Origin: Streptomyces aidingensis
GTDB taxonomy: Bacteria; Actinomycetota; Actinomycetes; Streptomycetales; Streptomycetaceae
Length of the DNA: 64,000 nucleotides
NCBI RefSeq assembly: GCF_900112355.1
Contig: NZ_FOLM01000020.1
Coordinates: 25,724 to 89,723, forward strand
Reading direction: 5' to 3'
In this document: piece by piece, positions 43,765-52,011 of the stretch
Numbering within the stretch: the stretch's first letter is position 1
How the letters are laid out: each line of letters starts with the position of its first letter
Program-made: the position numbers and the translations under genes
The notes under the pieces: model-generated
Databases searched by the model: none
What the model was told of the DNA's origin: nothing
The model's input: the letters and a program-made list of their open reading frames with translations, nothing else

Positions 43765-44313
43765 ATGACCGAGCTTTTCTTGCGGCGGCTCAGCCGGTGG
43801 CAGGCGGAGGACCAGCGCAACGACATCGCGGATGTGCACGCCGAGGCGTACCGGGACACCCCGGGTGCGGCGCTCCACGACCGCCAGGATTTCCTGAGCC
43901 GCTTCGCCGAACATGTCCAGCAGCCGGAGTTCGATCTGGTGCTGGCCTGCGCACCGGCGGTGGTGGGCTGCGCCTACGGCTTCCGCATCGACCGGGACGG
44001 AAGCTGGTGGGACCGCTTCTCCCAGGTGCCTCCGGAGCTGGCGGAGCTGACCTCGGTGGCCAATTCCCGGCAGTTGTTCGTGATGGCCGAGCTGATGGTG
44101 CGCCCGGCGCACCGCAATCACGGGGTGGGCGGACGGCTGCACGACCAGTTGCTGGCGCGCAGCAGCGCGCCCCTGGCGGTCACCCTGCTGGAGCCGGGGA
44201 ACGGCATGGCGCGCAGCGCGCTCCAGGGGTGGGGCTGGCTGCACTCCGGCAAGCTGCACCCGCGCGGCGACACCGCCCCGCTGGAGGCCTGGACCTTCCC
44301 GCTCACCCGCTGA
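43765..44313 (+). CDS. GNAT-family N-acetyltransferase
   Basis: A 182-aa protein starts at ATG 43765. The GNAT core is visible: LVLACAPAVVGCAYGFRIDR on strand 3-4, AELMVRPAHRNHGVGGRLHD containing the acetyl-CoA pyrophosphate loop (RxxxxG), and the C-terminal VTLLEPGNGMARSALQGWGW. Enzymes of this family transfer acetyl groups from acetyl-CoA to small amines or proteins; nothing here fixes the substrate. It is convergent with the ABC transporter operon. A tandem repeat lies in its leader. Confidence 0.9.
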   Translation: MTELFLRRLSRWQAEDQRNDIADVHAEAYRDTPGAALHDRQDFLSRFAEHVQQPEFDLVLACAPAVVGCAYGFRIDRDGSWWDRFSQVPPELAELTSVANSRQLFVMAELMVRPAHRNHGVGGRLHDQLLARSSAPLAVTLLEPGNGMARSALQGWGWLHSGKLHPRGDTAPLEAWTFPLTR

Positions 44314-44349
44314 CGGGAGGGCGAGCCGGCCGGAGGGACCCTGGAGGGG

Positions 44350-45114
44350 TCACAGGACCTTGGAGAGGAACGCCCTCGTGCGCTCGTGGCGCGGGTCGGT
44401 CAGCACCTCGCGCGGATGCCCGGCCTCCACCACCACCCCGCCGTCCATGAAGACCAGAGAGTCGCCGACCTCCCGGGCGAAGCCCATCTCATGGGTGACG
44501 ACGATCATCGTCATGCCCTCCTCGGCAAGCTGCCGCATCACATCCAGCACCTCGCCGACCAGCTCCGGGTCGAGCGCCGAGGTGGGCTCGTCGAAGAGCA
44601 TCAGCTTGGGGTCCATGGCCAGCGCCCGGGCGATGGCCACCCGCTGCTGCTGGCCGCCGGAGAGCTGCGCCGGATAGGCGCGGATCTTGTCGCCCAGCCC
44701 GACCCGCTCCAGCAGCTCCACCGCCCGCTCCCGGGCCCGGGCCCGGGGCACGCCCTTGACCTGGACCGGCGCCTCCATCACATTCTCCACCGCGGTCATG
44801 TGCGGGAAGAGGTTGAAGCGCTGGAAGACCATGCCGATGTCCCGGCGCTGGGCCGCGACCTCGCGCTCCTTCATCTCGTAGAGCTTTCGGCCCTTCTGGC
44901 GGTAGCCCACCAGACGGCCGTCCACCCAGAGCCGGCCGGCGCTGATCTGCTCCAGATGGTTGATGCAGCGCAGAAAGGTCGACTTGCCCGAGCCGGACGG
45001 GCCGACCAGGCAGAACACCTCGCCGCGCCGTACCTCCAGGTCGATGCCCCGGAGCACCTTCACGGGGCCGAAGGACTTGTGGACCTGCTCGGCCCGCACC
45101 ATGGGCTCGCTCAT
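44350..45114 (-). CDS. Polar amino-acid ABC transporter ATPase
   Basis: A 254-aa ATPase. ATG 45114 overlaps the permease stop (ATGA), so the longer in-frame extension is rejected. It has Walker A LVGPSGSGKSTFLRC, the Q-loop FQRFNLFPHMTAVENV, signature QLSGGQQQRVAIARAL, Walker B LMLFDEPTSALDPE and the switch THEMGFAREVGD. The family pattern (GlnQ/HisP/ArtP) matches uptake of polar amino acids. It is the last gene of the binding protein-permease-ATPase operon. Confidence 0.96.
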   Translation of the reverse strand: MSEPMVRAEQVHKSFGPVKVLRGIDLEVRRGEVFCLVGPSGSGKSTFLRCINHLEQISAGRLWVDGRLVGYRQKGRKLYEMKEREVAAQRRDIGMVFQRFNLFPHMTAVENVMEAPVQVKGVPRARARERAVELLERVGLGDKIRAYPAQLSGGQQQRVAIARALAMDPKLMLFDEPTSALDPELVGEVLDVMRQLAEEGMTMIVVTHEMGFAREVGDSLVFMDGGVVVEAGHPREVLTDPRHERTRAFLSKVL

Positions 45115-46139
45115 ACCGTCACCTCGCCGGACGCACCGCGGACCTTGCTGCGGACCCGGAACGAGGTGAGCTGCGCGCGGATCCGCTGGAGCGGGGTGGG
45201 CGGCAGGCGGTGGTCGCTGCCCCGGGCGAAGTACCGCTCCAGGTAGTACTGGCCGATGGAGAACACCGTGGTCAGCACCAGGTACCAGACCGAGACCACG
45301 ATCAGCATCTCCATCACCGCCAGGGTACGGGAGGAGATGTTGCGGCCGGCCAGGAAGAGTTCCTGGTACTGGATGGCGTAGGCCAGCGAGGACGTCTTGA
45401 GCATGTTGATGAACTCGTTGCCGGTGGGCGGCACGATCACCCGCATGGCCTGCGGCAGCACGATGCGGCGCATGGTTTTTGCGCCGGACATGCCCAGGGC
45501 GTGCGCGGCCTCGGTCTGGCCGCGGTCCACGGAGAGGATGCCGGCCCGGCTGATCTCCGCCATATAGGCGGCCTCGTTCAGCCCCAGGCCCAGCAGCGCG
45601 GCCATGAACGGGGTCATCACCTCGTTCATGTCGGCCTCGTAGAAGCCGATGTCGAAGACCGGGAAGATCAGCGCCAGATTGAACCAGAGGAAGAGCTGGA
45701 CCAGCACCGGGGTGCCGCGGAAGAACCAGATGTAGGCGTAGGAGACCGAGGACAGCACCGGGTTGGCGGACAGCCGCATCACCGCCAGGACCACCCCCAG
45801 CACCACGCCGAGCAGCATGGAGCACAGGGTGATCCACAGGGTGTTGAGGGCGCCTTCGACGACGGTCTCGGCGTCCAGGTACTCGCCGACGACCTCCCAG
45901 GCGATGTCGGCGTTGCGGAACGCCTGCACCAGCAGGGCCAGCAGGAACAGCACGACCGCGGCCGAGATCCAGCGGCCGTAGTGGCGGACCGGGATGGCCT
46001 TGACGGCCTCGGGCGGCACCTTGCCGACCGGCGGGCCGGCCGGCGGGCCGCCGGCGCTCACGGGGGGCACGGGGCCGGGCCCGGCGCCGCTCTTGGCGGC
46101 CTTGCCGGGCTCCGGCTCCTGGTCACGGATGTCGGACAC
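45111..46139 (-). CDS. Polar amino-acid ABC transporter permease
   Basis: A 342-aa membrane protein starts at GTG 46139 behind a GAAGG site. A disordered Pro/Gly head (about residues 1-45) precedes TM1 (about 58-76). The permease domain has the family start EGALNTLWITLCSMLLGVVL, FFRGTPVLVQLFLWF, and the EAA loop ISRAGILSVDRGQTEAAHAL with VVPPTGNEF-like MRVIVPPTGNEFINMLKTSS. It forms the membrane channel, probably as a homodimer, for the ATPase and binding protein in the same operon. Confidence 0.95.
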   Translation of the reverse strand: MSDIRDQEPEPGKAAKSGAGPGPVPPVSAGGPPAGPPVGKVPPEAVKAIPVRHYGRWISAAVVLFLLALLVQAFRNADIAWEVVGEYLDAETVVEGALNTLWITLCSMLLGVVLGVVLAVMRLSANPVLSSVSYAYIWFFRGTPVLVQLFLWFNLALIFPVFDIGFYEADMNEVMTPFMAALLGLGLNEAAYMAEISRAGILSVDRGQTEAAHALGMSGAKTMRRIVLPQAMRVIVPPTGNEFINMLKTSSLAYAIQYQELFLAGRNISSRTLAVMEMLIVVSVWYLVLTTVFSIGQYYLERYFARGSDHRLPPTPLQRIRAQLTSFRVRSKVRGASGEVTV

Positions 46140-46214
46140 GGGAATGCCTTCGTTGGCCTTCGCTGCTGCCGCCGGGCGGTCGCCGCCGGCGGACGGACGG
46201 GCGGGCGGGGCCGG

Positions 46215-47147
46215 TCACTGGCCGGCGTTGACGGTGGCGGACTCGATGGCGCCGGTCTCGGCGTCCCACTCCTTGAGCACCTCGGCGTAGTCGCCGTTGT
46301 CGATGATCGCCTGGACGGCCTGCTGCAGGGCGTCCCGCAGCTCGGGGTTGTCCTTGGGCACCCCGATGCCGTACGGCGCGGCGTCGATCTGCTCGCCCAC
46401 CACCTCGAACAGCTCCCCGTCCCGGGCGGTCAGCGCGTTGTAGAGGGCCACCGGGAAGTCGGTGACCACCACGGCCGCCCGGCCGCTCTGCAACTGGGTG
46501 ATCGACTCGTCGTCGGTGTCGTTGACCAGCATCTCGACCGGCTCGTCGCAGGACTCGTTCTGGGCCTGCACCAGGGCCTCGTTGGCGGTGCCGCGCTGCG
46601 CGGCGACGGTCAGCCCGCACAGGTCGCCGAGGCCCTGCACGCCCTCCGGATTGCCCTTGGCCACCAGGATCGCCGAGCCGGCCCGGAAGTAGTTGACGAA
46701 GTCGGCCCCGCCCTCGGCGTCCTCGGCGATGCCGTCCTGGCGCTCCTTGGTGTCCGTCATGGCCGACATGATGATGTCGTAGCGGCCGGAGTTCATGCCC
46801 AGGATGAGACCGTCGAAGGTGCCGTTGATGAACTCGAACTCCACGCCGAGCTGCTCGCCGAGGGCGCCGGCGATATCCGGGTCGATGCCGTCCACCTCGT
46901 TGTTCTCGTTCATGAACTCGATCGGGGCATAGGCGATGTCCGAGCCAACCTTGATCTTCCCGGCCTGCTGGATGTCCTCGGGCAGCGTGTCGAACAGCGG
47001 GGCGTCGGAGCCGGCCGGGGCGTCCCCGGCTCCGGAGCCGCCGTTGTCGTCCCCGCAGGCGGCGAGCAGCAGCACGGCGGAGGCGGCGTAGACGCCGGCG
47101 GCGGCGAGGTGGCGGGAGCGCCGACGGGAGCGGGTCATGGCGGTCAT
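46215..47147 (-). CDS. Amino-acid ABC transporter substrate-binding lipoprotein
   Basis: A 310-aa protein. ATG 47147 sits behind GGAGGACC and starts a lipoprotein signal (MTAMTRSRRRSRH, hydrophobic stretch, LLLAAC). The mature domain is a family-3 periplasmic-binding fold: IKVGSDIAYAPIEFMNENNE, DIAGALGEQLGVEFEFING, FDGLILGMNSGRYDIIMSAM, the QRGTANEALVQAQ hinge and IGVPKDNPELRDALQQAVQA. It captures a polar amino acid outside the cell and delivers it to the permease. The ligand (Glu, Gln, Asp or basic) cannot be read with confidence. Confidence 0.95.
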   Translation of the reverse strand: MTAMTRSRRRSRHLAAAGVYAASAVLLLAACGDDNGGSGAGDAPAGSDAPLFDTLPEDIQQAGKIKVGSDIAYAPIEFMNENNEVDGIDPDIAGALGEQLGVEFEFINGTFDGLILGMNSGRYDIIMSAMTDTKERQDGIAEDAEGGADFVNYFRAGSAILVAKGNPEGVQGLGDLCGLTVAAQRGTANEALVQAQNESCDEPVEMLVNDTDDESITQLQSGRAAVVVTDFPVALYNALTARDGELFEVVGEQIDAAPYGIGVPKDNPELRDALQQAVQAIIDNGDYAEVLKEWDAETGAIESATVNAGQ

Positions 47148-47718
47148 CGCGGGGTCCTCCTGCGGGGATGGGTATCGCCGGGGTGCCGGGGACACGTCGT
47201 CGGGAGCCCGGTGGGTGACAAACGTTGTTCGGGGATGACGGGAATCTTGCCATCCGGACACGGCCGGGTGGCCCCCGTCCGACGTCAAGATCGGATAACG
47301 GACACTCCATACCGGTGACCGGAAAACGTTAACCAGCGGAAAAGGAGCATGGCCAGGGTGGCGGTGAGAGATGTATCACCGCCCATCCGATTCCGGCGGC
47401 TTTGCCCCCCGGCCCGCTCCGGCACCGCCCCAGGTCGGGGCGAGGCGCCGGGGTCAGGATGGGCGCCCCGGAAGCGGCCGGGGCGAGCCCGGCACCTTCC
47501 GGCCGCCGAAATCACTCGATCGCCGACGCGGTGATCCTGTAGAACGGTCCGTTACACCCCTCACCCGGGGACCTGGGCGCGTGTGCGGCGCGTCCGGCGT
47601 CCGCATCAGCCCCCGGAAGGCGGCCATCCGCCCGACGGGCCGCGGACGTGGTTGCCCGCCCGCCTCCCGACCGGGAAGCGGTCCCTCGAACAGTGATGCG
47701 AATAAGGGGTCAGACCAC
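47148..47718. other. Divergent intergenic region, ABC operon/malic enzyme
   Basis: 571 bp hold both promoters. A comparatively A/T-rich stretch (about 47285-47345, including GGAAAACGTTAACC) is the best promoter candidate. A 61-codon frame at 47349 follows AAAGGAG too closely to be convincing, and nothing else is credible. Confidence 0.5.
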
Positions 47719-48933
47719 GTGTCGTCCGACATTGTCAACGCAGAGAGCGATCAACTGACCGACGAACTGCCCGCGCACCAGGACCCGGACTCGGCCTTCG
47801 CCCTGCACCGCGGCGGCAAGATGGCCGTCCGGGCCACCGTCCCGGTGCGCAACGCCGAAGATCTCTCCCTCGCCTACACCCCCGGGGTGGCGCGGGTCTG
47901 CGCGGCCATCGCCGGGCAGCCGGAGCTGGTGCACGACTACACCTGGAAGTCGCAGGTGGTGGCCGTGGTCACGGACGGCAGCGCGGTGCTCGGGCTGGGA
48001 GACATCGGCCCGGAGGCGTCGCTGCCCGTGATGGAGGGCAAGGCGATCCTGTTCAAGCAGTTCGCGGGGGTGGACGCGGTGCCGATCGCGCTCGACTGCC
48101 GCGACCCGGACGAGCTGGTGGAGACGGTGGCCCGGATGGCGCCGTCGTTCGGCGGCATCAACCTGGAGGACATCTCGGCACCGCGCTGTTTCGAGATCGA
48201 GCGCAAGCTCCAGGCCCGGCTGGACATCCCGGTCTTCCACGACGACCAGCACGGCACCGCGGTGGTCACCCTGGCCGCGCTGCGCAACGCGGTGAAGCTG
48301 ACCGGGCGGCGGATGGCGGACCTGCGGGTGGTGATCTCCGGAGCCGGCGCGGCGGGCGCGGCCATCGCCAAGATCCTGGTCGGCGCGGGCGCCGGCGAGA
48401 TCCTGGCCTGCGACCGGCGCGGAATCGTCTCCCCCGACCGCTCCGACCTGACCTCCGCCAAGCAGGAGCTGGCGCAGCTCACCAACGCCCGGGGGCGCTC
48501 CGGCTCGCTGGCCGACGCCATGAAGGGCGCCGATGTCTTCATCGGCGTCAGCGGCGGCACCGTCCCGGAGGAGGTGGTCGCGAGCATGGCGCCGGACGCC
48601 TTCGTCTTCGCCATGGCCAACCCGGACCCGGAGATCCGGCCGGAGATCGCCCGCAAGTACGCGGCGGTGGTGGCCACCGGGCGCAGCGACTTCCCCAACC
48701 AGATCAACAATGTGCTGGCGTTCCCCGGGATCTTCGCGGGCGCGCTCCAGGTGCGGGCGTCGCAGATCAGTGAGGGCATGAAACTCGCCGCGGCGGAGGC
48801 GCTGGCGGCCGTCGTCGAGAACGAGCTCAGCCCGTCGCTGGTCATTCCCTCCCCCTTCGACGAGCGGGTGGCCCCGGCGGTCGCGGCGGCCGTCGCCGCC
48901 ACCGCCCGCGCGGAGGGCCTGGCCCGCCGCTGA
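47719..48933 (+). CDS. NAD(P)-dependent malic enzyme
   Basis: A 404-aa protein starts at GTG 47719 after AAGGGG; upstream in-frame extension is Arg/Gly-rich and non-homologous in character. It is the compact bacterial malic enzyme: YTPGVARVCAAIA, DGSAVLGLGDIGPEASLPVM, GKAILFKQFAGVDAVPIALD, metal-site EDISAPRCFEIE and HDDQHGTAVVTLAAL, nucleotide motif VISGAGAAGAAIAKIL, and FAMANPDPEI. It decarboxylates malate to pyruvate in the cytosol, giving reducing power. It lacks the phosphotransacetylase tail of larger forms. A perfect hairpin follows at 49011-49038. Confidence 0.96.
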   Translation: MSSDIVNAESDQLTDELPAHQDPDSAFALHRGGKMAVRATVPVRNAEDLSLAYTPGVARVCAAIAGQPELVHDYTWKSQVVAVVTDGSAVLGLGDIGPEASLPVMEGKAILFKQFAGVDAVPIALDCRDPDELVETVARMAPSFGGINLEDISAPRCFEIERKLQARLDIPVFHDDQHGTAVVTLAALRNAVKLTGRRMADLRVVISGAGAAGAAIAKILVGAGAGEILACDRRGIVSPDRSDLTSAKQELAQLTNARGRSGSLADAMKGADVFIGVSGGTVPEEVVASMAPDAFVFAMANPDPEIRPEIARKYAAVVATGRSDFPNQINNVLAFPGIFAGALQVRASQISEGMKLAAAEALAAVVENELSPSLVIPSPFDERVAPAVAAAVAATARAEGLARR

Positions 48934-49452
48934 GGCAGCCTGCGGCGCCGGCCGCCGCTCACCCCCCGCCACGACGGGGCGGGGGCCGCCCCACGGCAGC
49001 CCCCGCCCCGCCCGGCCGGCGCCGAGGCGCCGGCCGGGCCCGCGGCATCACGCCGGCAAAGAACCGGCCGCCCCGGCACCCGGCCCACCCCGAACCGCAC
49101 ACCCCCACCACCGACGACAGGCAGCGCCCCCGGACCCCGGCATCGCCCCGCCAAGAGCCGACGCGCCCGGACCCGCACACCCCCACCCCCGGCACCACCC
49201 ACCCCCACGACCAACAACCAGCGGCGCCCCCGGGCCCCGGCATCGCCCCGCCAAGGGCTGGCGCGCCCCGGCGCCCGGCCCGCCCGGACCCGCACACCCC
49301 CACCCCCGGCACCACCCACCCCCACGACCAACAACCAGCGGCGCCCCCGGACCCCGGCATCGGGCCGGTAAGGGCCGGCGCGGCCCGGTGCCTGTGACGA
49401 GTAGAGTCGCGGGTGGGGAGGCAACGTCCAGCGTCGTGGGGTAAGGATCGTT
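48934..49452. repeat. Noncoding region with diverged ~117-bp repeats
   Basis: After the malic enzyme hairpin, 49060-49380 consists of three related units with the landmarks CGCACACCCCCAC, CCACGACCAACAACCAGCGG and CCCCGGCATCGCCCCGCC. Units two and three (anchors near 49174 and 49291) are nearly identical over about 117 bp; the first (anchor near 49096) is shorter and more diverged. The strand is strongly C-rich on top. Minus-strand frames give repetitive Trp/Gly peptides and do not look coding. Confidence 0.8.
49011..49038. terminator. Terminator after malic enzyme, 13-bp perfect stem
   Basis: CCCGGCCGGCGCC, a two-base apex, then GGCGCCGGCCGGG, located about 80 bp after the malic enzyme stop and before the repeat region. 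The apex must open to form a usable loop. Confidence 0.65.
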
Positions 49453-50076
49453 GTGGAACTGACCTCTTACGCGGATCTCGCCGTGCGGCTGGTCAACACC
49501 GAGGAGCCCGGGCGCGGCATCGACGCACTGACCACCGTGGAGGCCGTCCGCGAGCTGTTCGCCACCGGTCATCCCTCGGCACGCCGGGCCGCCGAGGCGG
49601 ACGTCGGCCGGCTGCGCGGGGTGCGGGCCCGGCTGCGCGCCGTCTTCACCGCCGCCGCCGAGGGCGACCAGGTCCGCGCCGTCGACCTGCTCAACGGCCT
49701 GCTGCTGGAGTACCCGGCCAGCCCGCAGATCTCCGGTCACGATCTGCTGGACGAGGCCGGCCGGCCGCGCTGGCATCTGCATCTCGCCGAGCACGCCGGT
49801 AACGCCACCGCCGCCTACGCCGCCGTCGCCTGCATGGGCCTGGCGTTCCAGCTCACCGAGCTGGGCGCGGACCGGCTCGGGGTCTGCGAGGCCACGCCCT
49901 GCCGCAACGCCTACCTCGACACCTCCACCAACCGCTCCAAGCGCTACTGCTCGGACCGCTGCGCCACCCGGGCGAACGTCGCCGCCTACCGGGCCCGCAA
50001 GCGCCGGGAGCGGGACGGCAGCGGCCTCACCGCCGAGCGCAGCCAGGCCAGCGCCGAGCCGGTCCGGGAGGGCTGA
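49453..50076 (+). CDS. CGNR zinc-finger (ABATE-domain) regulator
   Basis: A 207-aa protein starts at GTG 49453 after AAGGATC. Residues 1-140 match the ABATE/stress-induced ligand-binding region (SYADLAVRLVNTEEPG, RGVRARLRAVFTAAAEGD, HLHLAEHAGN). The C-terminal zinc finger has four Cys in GVCEATPCRNAY and KRYCSDRCATRANVAAYRA. CGNR proteins are presumed DNA-binding regulators. The gene is convergent with sodX, and their 3' ends overlap by 91 bp on opposite strands. The same order beside sodX-sodN is, as I recall, conserved in Streptomyces. Confidence 0.92.
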   Translation: MELTSYADLAVRLVNTEEPGRGIDALTTVEAVRELFATGHPSARRAAEADVGRLRGVRARLRAVFTAAAEGDQVRAVDLLNGLLLEYPASPQISGHDLLDEAGRPRWHLHLAEHAGNATAAYAAVACMGLAFQLTELGADRLGVCEATPCRNAYLDTSTNRSKRYCSDRCATRANVAAYRARKRRERDGSGLTAERSQASAEPVREG

Positions 50077-50372
50077 GTGCGGCGCGGCGGACGCAGCCGC
50101 AGCAGCGCCCGCGCCACGACCAGTTCCTCCGGCACCGCCCCGAACTCCCGGCTGTCATTGGTGATCCGCGGATTGTCGCCCACCACCCACCAGCCGTCCG
50201 GCCTGCGTTCCACGGCCCGCTTGACCACCAGCAGGTCCTGCTGGTGCGGGTGACGCAGCACCACCACATCCCCCGCCCGCACCCGGGCGCCATGGCGGAC
50301 CAGCAGCCGGTCGCGGGGTCGCAGGGTGGGCAGCATGGAGTCGTTGTAGACCTCCGCCAGCGCCAGTCTCAC
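49986..50372 (-). CDS. sodX: Nickel superoxide dismutase maturation protease
   Basis: A 128-aa S26-type signal-peptidase-like protease. GTG 50372 is chosen because it begins directly at the catalytic region after a GA-rich ribosome site. The catalytic Ser is in VYNDSMLPTLRPRDRLLV (Ser12), and the general-base Lys is in HPHQQDLLVVKRAVERR (Lys51); the conserved WWVVGDNPRITNDSREFG box follows. It lacks a membrane anchor, as expected for a cytoplasmic enzyme that removes the SodN leader before His-Cys-Asp. It is divergent from sodN. Its last 30 residues overlap the convergent CGNR gene. Confidence 0.92.
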   Translation of the reverse strand: MRLALAEVYNDSMLPTLRPRDRLLVRHGARVRAGDVVVLRHPHQQDLLVVKRAVERRPDGWWVVGDNPRITNDSREFGAVPEELVVARALLRLRPPRRTQPSRTGSALAWLRSAVRPLPSRSRRLRAR

Positions 50373-50527
50373 GCCCGCCTCGTCCCTTCCTCGGCCTAGA
50401 TCTTCCCGCCCAGTCAAGCACCCGACTTTCGGCCCAAGCCGTCCGGACGGACCCGGCCGACCGCGAAATGCCGCCGCGTACGGAGTAATGTCGCACCGAG
50501 GAAAGACGATCACGAGGAAGGACGGCT

Positions 50528-50923
50528 ATGTTCTCCCGCCTGTTCGGACCCACGCTGAAGGTCAGCGCACACTGCGACCTGCCCTGCGGCGTCTACGACC
50601 CGGCCCAGGCCCGGATCGAGGCCGAGTCGGTCAAGGCCATCCAGGAGAAGTACCAGGCCAACGAGGACCCGCACTTCCGGGCCCGGGCCACCACGATCAA
50701 GGAGGAGCGCGCCGAGCTGGCCAAGCACCACGTCTCGGTCCTGTGGAGCGACTACTTCAAGCCGCCGCACTTCGAGAAGTACCCGCAGCTCCACGTGCTG
50801 GTGAACGACACCCTCAAGGCGCTGAGCGCGGCCAAGGGGTCCACCGACCCGGCCACCGGCCAGAAGGCGCTCGACCTGATCGCCGAGATCGACAAGATCT
50901 TCTGGGAGACCAAGAAGGGCTGA
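50528..50923 (+). CDS. sodN: Nickel superoxide dismutase precursor
   Basis: A 131-aa protein starts at ATG 50528 behind GAGGAAGGA. The 14-residue leader MFSRLFGPTLKVSA is followed by the nickel hook HCDLPCGVYDP: cleavage before His exposes the N-terminal amine, and His1, Cys2 and Cys6 bind nickel. The rest is the four-helix bundle (ARIEAESVKAIQEKYQ, FKPPHFEKYPQLHVLVNDTL). The enzyme, a hexamer in known species, removes superoxide in the cytosol. The divergent sodX encodes the leader peptidase. In Streptomyces this gene is nickel-responsive through Nur acting on the Fe-type enzyme. Confidence 0.97.
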   Translation: MFSRLFGPTLKVSAHCDLPCGVYDPAQARIEAESVKAIQEKYQANEDPHFRARATTIKEERAELAKHHVSVLWSDYFKPPHFEKYPQLHVLVNDTLKALSAAKGSTDPATGQKALDLIAEIDKIFWETKKG

Positions 50924-50930
50924 CCGCCCC

Positions 50931-51420
50931 TCACGGCCTCTGACCTGCGGTTTCCTTCTCCGCAGGGCTCTTCGGTCCGCACCCGGTCCGCAGGCCGCCC
51001 AAAACGGCGTCCATGACGGACCGGGTGCGGTCGTCCTCGCCGGGCCACAGATGGGCGTAGGCCCGCCGGGCCGCCTTCCACTCCGTCCGCCACCGGGTGT
51101 AGACGAGCGGGGCTCCTTCTTCCATGGTGAACAGCCATTCCTTGGACGGCCGCTCGGCGAGATGCCGCAGCAGGACGTCGGTGACCACTTCGCCGACCGG
51201 CACGGTACGGCGTGACTTGCCGGTCTTGGGCGGGCAGATTTCGGCGGCCTGGTTGCGCTGCCGCTCCACCCGGATAGTGCCCCGCTTGAGGTCCACGTCC
51301 GAGACCTTGAGCCCGAGCAGCTCGCCGATCCGCAGCCCTGCAAGCTGTACTCGCCCAAGCCGAGTCCAGCGGCCTCGATCCGGCGCATCTGCTGAATCGC
51401 GTCATCCCTTCCAGGAGCCT
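50931..51420 (-). pseudogene. Decayed tyrosine recombinase (phage/AICE-type integrase)
   Basis: On the minus strand, IQQMRRIEAAGLGLGEYSLQ is followed, after a shift of frame near 51340, by GLRIGELLGLKVSDVDLKRG, which includes the box-I Arg. It continues with KTGKSRRTVPVGEVVTDVLL and RTEWKAARRA. The sequence then jumps straight to YAHLWPGEDDRTRSVMDAVL, which in intact integrases comes about 60-70 residues later and contains the catalytic Tyr. The HxxR box is therefore deleted. N-terminal, frameshift and internal-deletion damage together make it inactive. It marks an old integration event next to sodN. The stretch from 51420 to 51742 contains more scrambled minus-strand fragments with no intact gene. 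Confidence 0.75.
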
Positions 51421-51742
51421 TGACGGCGTCCGGTCCCCCGCGCACGTGCTCATCTGGCGCATACAACGCCTCGCACACCGGCCCGCACCCAGTGCCCGCG
51501 CCCTCGCAGCTCAGGCGCGGAGTACACGTCCGCACAAGCGCCCGGCGCCCGCTCCGGCCGGCGTTCGGCCTGCGATGCCGGGCACGCCGGGCAGCCGTGG
51601 CCCTGTCCGTTGACCCGGTACCGAGTGCCTGTCTGGCGTGGCGCCGGCGGTAGATCTTGTGGCGTCCTGACCGGATGAGCCCTATACGCCCCGTCGTTAC
51701 CGTCAGTACGCTGCCGGACACGCAATCAGACAGGAGGGTTTT

Positions 51743-51970
51743 ATGTCGGCGCTTCGTGAAGTCTTGCACCGCAGCAACCATGACCTCCGTCTCCGGACTG
51801 GCCTCCGGGACGGTGACCCGGATGTACTCACCGGATTCGACCTCACCGAGGAAGAGGCCAGCGCGCTGCTGGCCGGGGACGAGAATGCCCTCTACCGGCT
51901 CCTGGGTGACACGAAATACTTCTTCATCCGCGAGAACGGCAATTACGACGACGACGGACTCACCGCCTGA
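51743..51970 (+). CDS. Split borosin precursor peptide
   Basis: A 75-aa peptide starts at ATG 51743 behind AGGAGGG. Residues 1-56 look like the borosin-binding leader domain of split borosin precursors such as Shewanella SonA: REVLHRSNHDLRLRTGLRDG, then the hallmark LTEEEASALLAGDENALYRL and LLGD. The last 19 residues, TKYFFIRENGNYDDDGLTA, would be the core. In characterised systems hydrophobic residues of the core backbone are N-methylated, so Tyr-Phe-Phe-Ile (59-62) are the likeliest sites, by inference. The methyltransferase gene follows after 41 bp. Base composition is slightly lower in G+C than the neighbours. Confidence 0.85.
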   Translation: MSALREVLHRSNHDLRLRTGLRDGDPDVLTGFDLTEEEASALLAGDENALYRLLGDTKYFFIRENGNYDDDGLTA

Positions 51971-52011
51971 TCTCTGATCGACTGCATACCTTCGCCTCCG
52001 AGAGGACAGGG

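Noticed and set aside
47349..47534. Small plus-strand frame after AAAGGAG
   Set aside because: The spacing to ATG is only two bases and the peptide is Arg/Pro-rich without any family pattern.
48959..49794. Overlapping minus-strand frames with repeated Trp/Gly peptides
   Set aside because: They arise from the DNA repeat array and read through in several frames; there is no ribosome site.
50528..50923. Signal peptide on SodN
   Set aside because: The 14-residue leader is the known SodX-cleaved propeptide before the nickel hook, not an export signal.
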